DNA of 12,504 bases, from contig JALUYN010000343.1 of assembly GCA_027012915.1 (NCBI GenBank), positions 1 through 12,504 of the forward strand, in the 5' to 3' direction. Below, piece by piece: positions 1 to 6,956 of this stretch. Below the pieces are notes generated by a model. The model was not told the origin of the DNA. It saw only the letters and a list, made by a program, of their open reading frames with translations, and did not search any database. Within the stretch, counting starts at the first letter, position 1; each line of letters begins with the position of its first letter. A program made the translations under genes and the position numbers. The DNA is from Cellvibrionaceae bacterium. GTDB lineage: Bacteria > Pseudomonadota > Gammaproteobacteria > Pseudomonadales > Cellvibrionaceae.

Positions 1-117
1 CGGAGCCTATGCGGCATAAGTTGGTGTCGTTTATTACCGGGTATTGAGGAGCAGCTTCGTAGTCGGAGATTCCCGCTTTCGCGCACTGCTGTCATACCTG
101 CCAGCTTTGGTTCCCAA
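1..117. other. Intergenic or end of an unseen gene, nothing assigned
   Basis: This stretch lies downstream of the ABC1-family gene, at the left edge of the window. No reading frame gives a recognisable protein. A few bases could be the 3' end of a plus-strand gene entering from the left (in-frame stops at 17-19 and 45-47), but there is too little to judge. A 3-bp stem with a GAAA loop on the minus strand (74-83) is the only visible fold. No terminator with a T-run is seen. Confidence 0.4.
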
Positions 118-1452
118 CTACTGCAACATATCGATATTGGGGTTATCGAACATGCTGGCGCCGGGCTCCAGTATCTGAATGTAGCGATCAAAGTAGAGGA
201 ATTGCTTCAGTAGCATCGTAAAGGCGCGCGGGAATCGAATACCGTAGTTTTTGCCAATCTCGCCCAGCTGAATCATCATGTCGTTAATTGCGTCGGTTTT
301 TTGCAGAGACAGGTTTTCCATCATCATATCCGGCTGCACCTGATTCATGGACATAAACAGGTTGCGGATGTCCACGGTCAGGCGATCAATATCTACCTCG
401 TCGCGGGTGATACCCACCGCCAGCATGGATTCGGCAATACCGCGATAGTTCTCAGATCCAATGGCGTTAAACAGGTTGAACATGGCTTCCCAGGCTTCCT
501 TTTTAACGCGTCCTACCATGCCGAAATCGATAAAACCGACGCGGCCGTCGTTGAGCAGCAGCATGTTGCCGCTGTGCAGATCGGCATGGAAAAAGTCACA
601 GGCGGTCAAGCTGGCAAACCAGGTGTTCAGCGCATTGAACAGTGCCTGAGCGGGATTACCCGGGTGCTTTGCCAGCGCTTCCTGATCGGCCAGGGAACAC
701 CCGTAGAGGCGCTCCATGGTGAGTACTTTCGTGCTCGAGGCTTCGGCGTAAGGCTTGGGTGCCAGTACTTCGGTGTTGCCGGTAGCGCGCAGGAATTGAC
801 GGAACTCTTTGAGGTTCTGGGCTTCCTTAATAAAGTCACACTCGTCGATCATCGATTGATACATTTCCTCGATGATACCGGCGATGGCGTCCTTGTCGAG
901 ATTGGGTAGAATCAGTTCCAGCAGGCGGGTCATCAGATACACCGTGTGCAAATCCACCATGATCTCGGTGGCTACACCGGGCTTCTGAACTTTTACGACT
1001 ACGTCGTCACCACTGGCGAGGACCGCAGCGTGAACCTGAGCGATAGACGCCGAGGCCAGTGGTTCTGCATCAAAATGGCTGAACACCTGATCCAGAGGTT
1101 TACCCAGATCTTTCTCGATGATCTGTTGAATCTTATGAAATGGAATCTTCTCTGTCTGGTCCAGCAGCAGCTGAAATTCTTCCACATACTCGGTGGGGAA
1201 CACTGAAGGTGAGCTGGCAATAAATTGGCCGAACTTGATGTAGGTGGCTCCCAGTGCCTCAAACAGTTCGCGAACTTCGCGAGCAGGCGGGCGCTGACGA
1301 CGAATCAACCATTTGGTCGCCCGCGGATACACCTGAATCAGGGTTTGAGTCAGGCGTAAGCTGCCTCTTACCCCGAGCTCTGCCAGGCTGACAGAGTGGT
1401 TGGCATTGGTGACCAGTTTTGGCAGTTTGGGGAATTTGGGAAGTCGAGCCAT
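118..1452 (-). CDS. ABC1/AarF/UbiB-family atypical kinase-like protein
   Basis: This is a 444-aa member of the ABC1 (UbiB/COQ8) family of atypical kinase-like proteins. Characterised members support ubiquinone synthesis or lipid homeostasis at membranes through an ATPase activity. Visible hallmarks are the KxGQ motif (KFGQ, residues 73-76), the alanine-rich loop replacing the P-loop (ASASIAQ, 133-139), the ATP-binding lysine in VVKVQKP (Lys154), the catalytic-loop-like HADLHSGN (289-296) and DFG (309-311). E. coli UbiB is about 546 aa and ends in transmembrane helices. This protein stops at 444 aa with no hydrophobic tail, so it is more likely a soluble COQ8/ADCK-like paralogue than UbiB itself. 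AGGAA lies 8 nt before the ATG and supports the start. The gene follows the dapE terminator, so it probably has its own promoter. The substrate is unknown. Confidence 0.9.
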   Translation of the reverse strand: MARLPKFPKLPKLVTNANHSVSLAELGVRGSLRLTQTLIQVYPRATKWLIRRQRPPAREVRELFEALGATYIKFGQFIASSPSVFPTEYVEEFQLLLDQTEKIPFHKIQQIIEKDLGKPLDQVFSHFDAEPLASASIAQVHAAVLASGDDVVVKVQKPGVATEIMVDLHTVYLMTRLLELILPNLDKDAIAGIIEEMYQSMIDECDFIKEAQNLKEFRQFLRATGNTEVLAPKPYAEASSTKVLTMERLYGCSLADQEALAKHPGNPAQALFNALNTWFASLTACDFFHADLHSGNMLLLNDGRVGFIDFGMVGRVKKEAWEAMFNLFNAIGSENYRGIAESMLAVGITRDEVDIDRLTVDIRNLFMSMNQVQPDMMMENLSLQKTDAINDMMIQLGEIGKNYGIRFPRAFTMLLKQFLYFDRYIQILEPGASMFDNPNIDMLQ

Positions 1453-1467
1453 AAGAGTGGTTCCTGT

Positions 1468-1477
1468 GTGACGTCAC
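1468..1477. promoter_or_regulatory. 10-bp perfect palindrome GTGACGTCAC upstream of the ABC1-family gene
   Basis: A perfect 10-bp palindrome sits 15 bases upstream of the ABC1-family ATG, just outside its ribosome-binding site. A TTGACA hexamer abuts it on the minus strand (1483 to 1478). However, no good -10 box lies at the right distance before the start codon, so I do not call a promoter. The palindrome could bind a dimeric regulator or be chance. No second copy was noticed. Confidence 0.2.
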
Positions 1478-1502
1478 TGTCAATCTTGCTCCTGTAGATT
1501 TG

Positions 1503-1530
1503 AAAACGCCCCCTAATTGGGAGGCGTTTT
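1503..1530 (-). terminator. Intrinsic terminator after dapE
   Basis: Arms AAAACGCC (1503-1510) and GGCGTTTT (1523-1530) pair perfectly. An inner CCC/GGG pair extends the stem around a short AATTA loop with one bulged base. On the minus strand the hairpin begins 5 nt after the dapE stop codon and ends in a T-run, as an intrinsic terminator should. Because A and T runs flank the GC core on both sides it could also work from the plus strand, but no plus-strand gene reads into it. It separates dapE from the ABC1-family gene. Confidence 0.85.
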
Positions 1531-1535
1531 AATCA

Positions 1536-2766
<1,231 letters not shown>

Positions 2767-2793
2767 GCGCGGCTGTGCCAGGTGCTCTGGTTC

Positions 2794-3828
2794 TTAGTTG
2801 TGCGCGTGCAGCTCTTCGTTCAGGGCAATAGCGCTCTTGTTGGTTTTGCACTCAACAGCACCAGTGACGGAGTTGCGACGGAACAGCAGGTCGGCTTTGC
2901 CGGCCAGATCGCGACACTTGGCGTGTTCAACCAGCTCGCCTTTGTCATCGAGTACGGCGACCTTGGTTCCAGCAGTGATGTACAGGCCGGCTTCTACCGT
3001 GCAGCGATCACCCAATGGGATACCGATACCGGCGTTGGCGCCAATCAGGCACTCATCGCCAACGGAGATGACAATATCACCACCGCCAGACAAAGTGCCC
3101 ATGGTGGAGCAACCGCCACCCAGGTCGGATCCTTTACCGACGAATACACCGGCAGAGATACGGCCTTCGATCATGCCTGGGCCTTCAGTACCAGCGTTAA
3201 AGTTAACGAAACCCTCGTGCATGATGGTGGTGCCTTCGCCCAGGTAAGCGCCTAAACGTACGCGCGCGGTGTGGGCAATACGCACACCGGCAGGTACTAC
3301 GTAATTGGTCATTTTCGGGAATTTGTCGACACAGGAAACTTCCAGCAGCTCGCCATTCAAGCGGGCTTGCAGCTGACGCTCAGGCAGCTCAGCCAGATCA
3401 ACAGCGCCTTGATTGGTCCAGGCTACGTTGGGCAGTACACCAAACAGGCCCGCCAGGCTGGTTTGATGAGGCTTGACCAGACGATGGGAGATCAGGTGAA
3501 GCTTCAGGTAGCCCTCGGGCACGGAGGTGGGTGCTTCGTCAGCCGCCAGCAGGGTGGCAACCAGAGGGCGCTTGCTGTTGGCAAAGGACTTGGCGATAGC
3601 CGCCTGATCGGCTGCTCCGGCAGAGTCCAGTGCGCGAGCCAGTTCTTCGAGCTTATCTGCCGCGATATCGATGGTTTGATTGCCTTCGCTATATCCCAGA
3701 ACATTGGCTACCGCAGCGGCAGTATCGTCGGATGGATTCAACAGAGGCTTTTGGTAGAAAACTTCCAGCCAATCGCCGTTGTTATTTTGGGTGCCGACGC
3801 CAAGGCCGAGTGCGTACAGTTGAGTCAT
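2794..3828 (-). CDS. dapD: 2,3,4,5-tetrahydropyridine-2,6-dicarboxylate N-succinyltransferase
   Basis: DapD transfers succinyl from succinyl-CoA to tetrahydrodipicolinate in the succinylase branch of lysine/diaminopimelate synthesis. The active form is a cytoplasmic trimer of left-handed beta-helices. At 344 aa it is the long Pseudomonas-type form, not the roughly 274-aa enterobacterial one. A divergent N-terminal region (about 1-165) precedes the hexapeptide-repeat core (about 175-290), which contains GMIEGRISAGVFVGKGSD, GGGCSTMGTLSGGG and ECLIGANAGIGIPLGD. These are very characteristic of this form. The ATG is preceded by a weak GGAA. It lies 39 bp after the yffB-like gene and 118 bp before dapE on the same strand, so it catalyses a step two before DapE and is probably cotranscribed with it. 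Confidence 0.96.
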   Translation of the reverse strand: MTQLYALGLGVGTQNNNGDWLEVFYQKPLLNPSDDTAAAVANVLGYSEGNQTIDIAADKLEELARALDSAGAADQAAIAKSFANSKRPLVATLLAADEAPTSVPEGYLKLHLISHRLVKPHQTSLAGLFGVLPNVAWTNQGAVDLAELPERQLQARLNGELLEVSCVDKFPKMTNYVVPAGVRIAHTARVRLGAYLGEGTTIMHEGFVNFNAGTEGPGMIEGRISAGVFVGKGSDLGGGCSTMGTLSGGGDIVISVGDECLIGANAGIGIPLGDRCTVEAGLYITAGTKVAVLDDKGELVEHAKCRDLAGKADLLFRRNSVTGAVECKTNKSAIALNEELHAHN

Positions 3829-3838
3829 GGTTCTATTC

Positions 3839-3871
3839 CAGTAATCAGTAGTCGTAGAAATCAGTAATCAG
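3839..3871. repeat. 10-bp direct repeat CAGTAATCAG in the yffB-dapD junction
   Basis: The decamer CAGTAATCAG occurs at 3839-3848 and again at 3862-3871. The second copy covers the stop codon of the yffB-like gene, and the first lies just upstream of the dapD ribosome-binding region. It could be a small local duplication that lengthened the gap, or a pair of binding sites. Nothing else identifies it. Confidence 0.4.
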
Positions 3872-4212
3872 GCAAATGTTGTTTCGTAAGTAGCAGCTTT
3901 AAAGCCCACTTGTAGCTCGCCGTCTTTGTCCAGCAGTGGTCGCTTGATCAGCGTGGGGCTTTTCAGGATCAGCTCCAATGCAGTGCTGTCATTTAAGCCG
4001 CTCTTTTGTTCATCGCTCAGTGCTTTCCAGCTGGTACTGCGTTTGTTGATGAGCGTATCAACCCCCAGGTCGGCGATCCATTGTTTTACTTGTGCTGCGT
4101 CCACACCGTCTTTGCGGAAATCGTGGAATTGGTGCTCCACGTTATTTTGGTCCAGCCAGGTGCGGGCTTTTTTCACTGTGTCGCAGTTCGGGATACCGTA
4201 AAGAGTGATCAT
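3868..4212 (-). CDS. yffB: ArsC/Spx-fold reductase-like protein (YffB type)
   Basis: A small 114-aa thioredoxin-fold protein of the ArsC/Spx/YffB group. The N-terminus reads YGIPNCDTVKKA with a single cysteine, Cys10, at the place of the ArsC catalytic cysteine. IKRPLL (89-94) carries the conserved Arg91, followed by the typical VGF segment. There is no second cysteine at Cys+3, so a Spx-like CxxC switch is absent. E. coli yffB sits next to dapE, and here the same gene precedes dapD and dapE, which supports YffB rather than a true arsenate reductase. No arsenic genes are nearby. The physiological role of YffB is not established; a glutathione-dependent thiol reductase activity has been suggested for this type. 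The start has only a weak GAG-type ribosome-binding site. Confidence 0.88.
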   Translation of the reverse strand: MITLYGIPNCDTVKKARTWLDQNNVEHQFHDFRKDGVDAAQVKQWIADLGVDTLINKRSTSWKALSDEQKSGLNDSTALELILKSPTLIKRPLLDKDGELQVGFKAATYETTFA

Positions 4213-4279
4213 TGATGGTCTCAGTCAGGGGTTGAATTTTGCGGGCGCAAGGATAGCAAATATTGGGCGCAGATTCACT

Positions 4280-4308
4280 GGCTGCCGGCCAATTGAGCGC
4301 CGGCGGCC
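4280..4308. promoter_or_regulatory. GC-rich hairpin in the yffB/GST divergent gap
   Basis: GCCGGC at 4284-4289 pairs with GCCGGC at 4299-4304 around a 9-nt loop. After one mismatch, GGC (4280-4282) and GCC (4306-4308) extend the stem. It lies in the 249-bp gap between two divergent genes, nearer yffB. It lacks a T-run, so it is not an obvious terminator. It could be a leader structure or a protein-binding site. Confidence 0.35.
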
Positions 4309-4380
4309 TTGCTTCAGGTGAACAAGTTTCCACCGATAAGCAATTGGTGCGCAGTGGGATACGGTAATCTGGCGCAAACG

Positions 4381-4452
4381 GATTGCAGGCAGGGCTTTTA
4401 TTTTAGTTGGTGCAAAACTATATTGTGGAAAATATATGTTCAATCTGAGGAG
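4381..4452 (+). promoter_or_regulatory. AT-rich probable promoter region and ribosome-binding site of the GST gene
   Basis: The stretch before the GST gene turns AT-rich at 4396-4440 and contains TATATT (4419-4424) and AATATA (4431-4436), either of which could be a -10 box. TTGGTG at 4407-4412 lies 18 nt before the latter. None of these is a strong consensus, so the exact promoter is uncertain. GAGGAG at 4447-4452, 9 nt before the ATG at 4462, is a strong Shine-Dalgarno and fixes the start of the GST. Confidence 0.45.
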
Positions 4453-4461
4453 CTAGGCACC

Positions 4462-5091
4462 ATGATTACACTGCATCATCTTAATAAATCGCGCTCCAAG
4501 CGCATCATCTGGTTGTTGGAAGAGCTGGAGCAGCCCTACAAAATCGAGGCCTATCAACGGGATGCCGAAAGCAATTTGGCGCCGGATTCGTTGAAGCAGA
4601 TCCACCCGCTGGGTAAATCCCCGGTCATTGAAGAGGATGGCGTGGTATTGGCGGAATCCGGAGCAATCGTTGAGCAGCTGATCGACAAGTACGCCCCCGA
4701 TCGCCTGGCCCCGGCCCGAGGCACCCAGGAGTTCGCTGAATACCTGCAGTGGATCCACTTTGCGGAAAGTTCAGCGATGGTCCCTTTGTTGTTGCGTATG
4801 TTCTTACAGAGAGATGGGGCTAAAACCAACTTCCTGGAAGATTACGCCCAAGCGGAGGCCGCCAAAGTGCTGGGCTATTTGAACAGCGCGCTGGAAAATC
4901 GTCGTTATCTGGTGGGTGATCGTCTCAGTGGCGCAGACATCATGATGTTCTTTGTCGTTGATGCGCTGGAGCGCTCTGGCACGCTCGCCTTCTTTCCCGC
5001 GCTGGAGGCCTATCTGAAACAGTTGCGCACCCACGAAGGGTGTCGCAAATCCGAGGCGGTCGAAGCCGAGTTGGATACAGCCTGCTGCTAG
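4462..5091 (+). CDS. Glutathione S-transferase family protein
   Basis: A 209-aa cytosolic GST. The reading frame is open from 4309, but the extra 51 residues look untranslated. The ATG at 4462 has GAGGAG 9 nt upstream and begins the thioredoxin fold directly with MITLHHLNKSRSKR. The N-terminal domain (about 1-80) has candidate catalytic Ser10/Ser12, the cis-proline in GKSPVI (Pro54), and Glu65-Ser66, which bind the gamma-glutamyl part of glutathione. The C-terminal helical domain includes LVGDRLSGADIMM, the usual N-capping box with its aspartate. The protein resembles the single-gene GSTs of Pseudomonas and other gammaproteobacteria. Its substrate cannot be read from sequence; detoxification of electrophiles or peroxides is a family-level guess. 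It converges with the hydrolase gene, with 12 bp between the stops. Confidence 0.93.
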   Translation: MITLHHLNKSRSKRIIWLLEELEQPYKIEAYQRDAESNLAPDSLKQIHPLGKSPVIEEDGVVLAESGAIVEQLIDKYAPDRLAPARGTQEFAEYLQWIHFAESSAMVPLLLRMFLQRDGAKTNFLEDYAQAEAAKVLGYLNSALENRRYLVGDRLSGADIMMFFVVDALERSGTLAFFPALEAYLKQLRTHEGCRKSEAVEAELDTACC

Positions 5092-5103
5092 GACCTGTCG
5101 ACG

Positions 5104-5865
5104 TTAATTCGTCAGAGAGTGGGTCACTTCGCTTTTCACTTCGTCCAGCAGTGCCAGGTTGAAGTGATCGGCCTCGGCAATCTCGATGTAGCGACAATTC
5201 CCGAGGGACGCGGCCAGCTCAGATCCCTGGCCCAACACCAGATCCAGAGCTCCGCTGATGACCACCGTGGGGACATGGATCTGGCTTGCCTGTTGCGCAG
5301 TGGCGGGTTCGAATTCGCCATCCATCAGTGCGGCTACAGCCTTTCGGCAACCTCCGCTGTGTTCCACAAAGTTCCAATAGGTGGCCACATGAGCGGGCAG
5401 ATCTTTGGGATACTCATCGCGGGAGACTGCTTCTTTCAAATCAGCACCGGTACTGGCAATGGAATGGTCTCCCAGCCCAATTAAGCCATCGCCGGTAGCA
5501 ATCAGGATGGCTTTACTGACTCGTTCTGGAAAATGCTGGGCCAGGTACAGTGTGATAGCACTGCCCAGAGAGTAACCTACGACGGCAGCCTGCTCGATAC
5601 TCAATTCATCGAGCACGGCAAGTACATCAGAGGCGAGAATGGCGCTGGAATAATCCGCGCTGCTTTGTGGTTTGTCACTGGCTCCGTGTCCGCGCAGATC
5701 CAGGCCGATTACCTGAAATCCGTTTTCTGTGAGCAGTTCCGTCCAGCCAAAGGCTGCGTAATTTGTAGCGAAATTAACGGCGACGCCGTGAATCAATACA
5801 ACGGGTTTGCCGCTGCCGTGAACTTCGTAGTGAATGGCGGCGCCTTGGTTGTGACAAATTGGCAT
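5104..5865 (-). CDS. Alpha/beta-fold hydrolase
   Basis: A 253-aa serine hydrolase of the alpha/beta fold. From the ATG at 5865 the order is oxyanion-hole LIHG (24-27), DLRGHGASDKP (56-66), the nucleophile elbow GYSLGS with Ser99, acid Asp208 in SGALDLV, and His234 in EADHFNL, so the triad is complete. The frame is open to 5949, but the upstream ATGs lack a ribosome-binding site. The ATG at 5865 has GGAG 11 nt upstream and starts just before the first beta-strand, so I chose it. No signal peptide is visible; it should be cytoplasmic. The substrate is unknown (ester, lactone or thioester are possible). It is divergent from citE and may share its control region, which hints at a related acyl or CoA-linked substrate. 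Confidence 0.88.
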   Translation of the reverse strand: MPICHNQGAAIHYEVHGSGKPVVLIHGVAVNFATNYAAFGWTELLTENGFQVIGLDLRGHGASDKPQSSADYSSAILASDVLAVLDELSIEQAAVVGYSLGSAITLYLAQHFPERVSKAILIATGDGLIGLGDHSIASTGADLKEAVSRDEYPKDLPAHVATYWNFVEHSGGCRKAVAALMDGEFEPATAQQASQIHVPTVVISGALDLVLGQGSELAASLGNCRYIEIAEADHFNLALLDEVKSEVTHSLTN

Positions 5866-5901
5866 GCTTTCTGTTGCTCCGGTCATTGTTGTTATTGTCA
5901 G

Positions 5902-5926
5902 TGCAGTGATACTGCAACTTATTGCA
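5902..5926. promoter_or_regulatory. Overlapping inverted repeats in the hydrolase/citE divergent promoter region
   Basis: TGCAGT-GAT-ACTGCA (5902-5916) is a perfect inverted repeat with 6-bp arms. It overlaps TGCAA-CTTA-TTGCA (5913-5926), with 5-bp arms. Both lie in the roughly 160-bp gap between the divergent hydrolase and citE genes, 37 bp or more from the hydrolase start and about 100 bp from the citE start. The position and symmetry fit an operator for a dimeric regulator acting on one or both genes. No regulator gene is adjacent, and the -35/-10 boxes are not clear enough to place. Confidence 0.4.
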
Positions 5927-6028
5927 TTAGGCCAGTGTACGGCAACCACCTGTGCTTTTTATTTCAAAGCCATGATTCGAAAAGTTACAATGCCGGCTTT
6001 GTCATTCACAAGGTTCCAGGTGATCCCA

Positions 6029-6919
6029 ATGTCCCAGGCAGTAGAATTATCCGTACTTCGTCCACGTCGTTCCGTTTTGTATATGCCAGGGGCTAATGCC
6101 CGAGCAATGGAAAAGGCTCGTGGGTTGGATACGGACGTGGTCATCTTTGATCTTGAAGATGCGGTCGCGCCGGATGTTAAAGCCGAGGCTCGTGATAAGG
6201 TGATTGACAGTTTGCGTCAGGGTGGCTACGGCAATCGCGAATTGGTGGTGCGTATTAACCCTCTCGCCACGCCTTGGGGAAAGGATGATTTACTGGCCCT
6301 GCTCAAGGCCGATGTGGATTTTGATGGTATCTGTATGCCCAAGGTAGAATCCGCTGAGCAGGTGCAGACAGTGGCGGCATTGATCGAGCAAAACACCACT
6401 CGCAAGTTGGGACTGTGGCCAATGATTGAAACGCCACTGGGCGTTGCCAATGCTCAGCAGATTGCTGCTGCTCACTCTACTTTAACAGCCATTGTGATGG
6501 GAACATCGGATCTGGCCAAGGAAATGCGTATTCCCCATACCCCGGATCGCGTTGGTTTTATCAGCGCTCTCAGCCAATGTGTATTGGCAGCTCGTTGTCA
6601 TCAGGTGGATATTATTGATGGGGTCTATCTGGATATTAAAGATAGCGACGGCTTTGTCCGAATTTGTCAGCAGGGCCGTGATTTGGGGTTCGACGGAAAA
6701 TCCCTGATTCACCCCGCGCAATTGACTCAGGCCAATCGCGTATTTGGGCCCAGCGCCGAAGACGTCGACAAGGCGCGACGTATTCAAGAGGTGTGGCAGG
6801 AGGCCTTGGCTGAAGGCAAAGGCGTGGCGGTGTTGGATGGCAAGCTGGTGGAGAACCTGCACGCCGATGAGGCCGAGCGCACTTTGGCTATTGCTGATGC
6901 CATAGCGGCGCGGAACTAG
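6029..6919 (+). CDS. CitE-like HpcH/HpaI-family CoA-ester lyase
   Basis: A 296-aa TIM-barrel protein of the HpcH/HpaI aldolase-citrate lyase beta-like group. Motifs include RRSVLYMPG (13-21), VIFDLEDAVAP (38-48; Asp41, Glu43 and Asp44), VVRINP with Arg75, MPKVES (103-108), MIETPLG with Glu134 and GTSDLAKEM with Asp161. Glu134 and Asp161 are the usual Mg ligands. GFDGKSLIHPAQ (220-231) closes the barrel. It stands alone without CitD or CitF, so it is not citrate lyase itself. Stand-alone homologues cleave or form malyl-CoA, beta-methylmalyl-CoA or (S)-citramalyl-CoA, and that is the likely chemistry here. The frame is open from 5864, but AGGTGA lies 5 nt before the ATG at 6029 and family N-termini match that start. 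A divergent hydrolase lies upstream and a hairpin follows the stop. Confidence 0.9.
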   Translation: MSQAVELSVLRPRRSVLYMPGANARAMEKARGLDTDVVIFDLEDAVAPDVKAEARDKVIDSLRQGGYGNRELVVRINPLATPWGKDDLLALLKADVDFDGICMPKVESAEQVQTVAALIEQNTTRKLGLWPMIETPLGVANAQQIAAAHSTLTAIVMGTSDLAKEMRIPHTPDRVGFISALSQCVLAARCHQVDIIDGVYLDIKDSDGFVRICQQGRDLGFDGKSLIHPAQLTQANRVFGPSAEDVDKARRIQEVWQEALAEGKGVAVLDGKLVENLHADEAERTLAIADAIAARN

Positions 6920-6933
6920 ATAAAAGGAGTGAT

Positions 6934-6956
6934 GCAGGCGGGTTTAAACCGCCTGC
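6934..6956. terminator. Candidate hairpin terminator shared by convergent citE and GGDEF-EAL genes
   Basis: GCAGGCGG (6934-6941) pairs perfectly with CCGCCTGC (6949-6956) around a 7-nt AT-rich loop. It starts 15 nt after the citE stop and is followed on the plus strand by a T-rich but G-interrupted stretch. On the minus strand it overlaps the last codons and the stop codon (6944-6946) of the GGDEF-EAL gene. It can therefore serve citE as a terminator, and perhaps both genes, though neither side has a continuous T-run. Confidence 0.6.

Noticed and set aside
74..83. Small hairpin resembling the core of widespread GCGAAAGC intergenic repeats
   Set aside because: Only a 3-bp stem is present and the flanks do not pair, so a repeat family cannot be supported.
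301..909. Open frame of 202 codons on the plus strand inside the ABC1-family gene
   Set aside because: It lies wholly antisense to a well-supported gene, has no recognisable domain, and has the composition expected from the opposite strand.
3868..4212. True arsenate reductase (arsC)
   Set aside because: No arsenic resistance genes are nearby and the position beside dapD/dapE fits YffB.
4309..4461. N-terminal extension of the GST frame
   Set aside because: A strong GAGGAG site and the start of the thioredoxin fold both point to the ATG at 4462; the extension covers the AT-rich promoter region.
5100..5113. GACG-TTAATT-CGTC between the convergent GST and hydrolase stops
   Set aside because: A 4-bp stem with no T-run is too weak to call a terminator.
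5864..6028. Hydrophobic N-terminal extension of the CitE frame, resembling a signal peptide
   Set aside because: AGGTGA 5 nt before the ATG at 6029 and the cytoplasmic nature of the family make this upstream sequence a promoter region read by chance.
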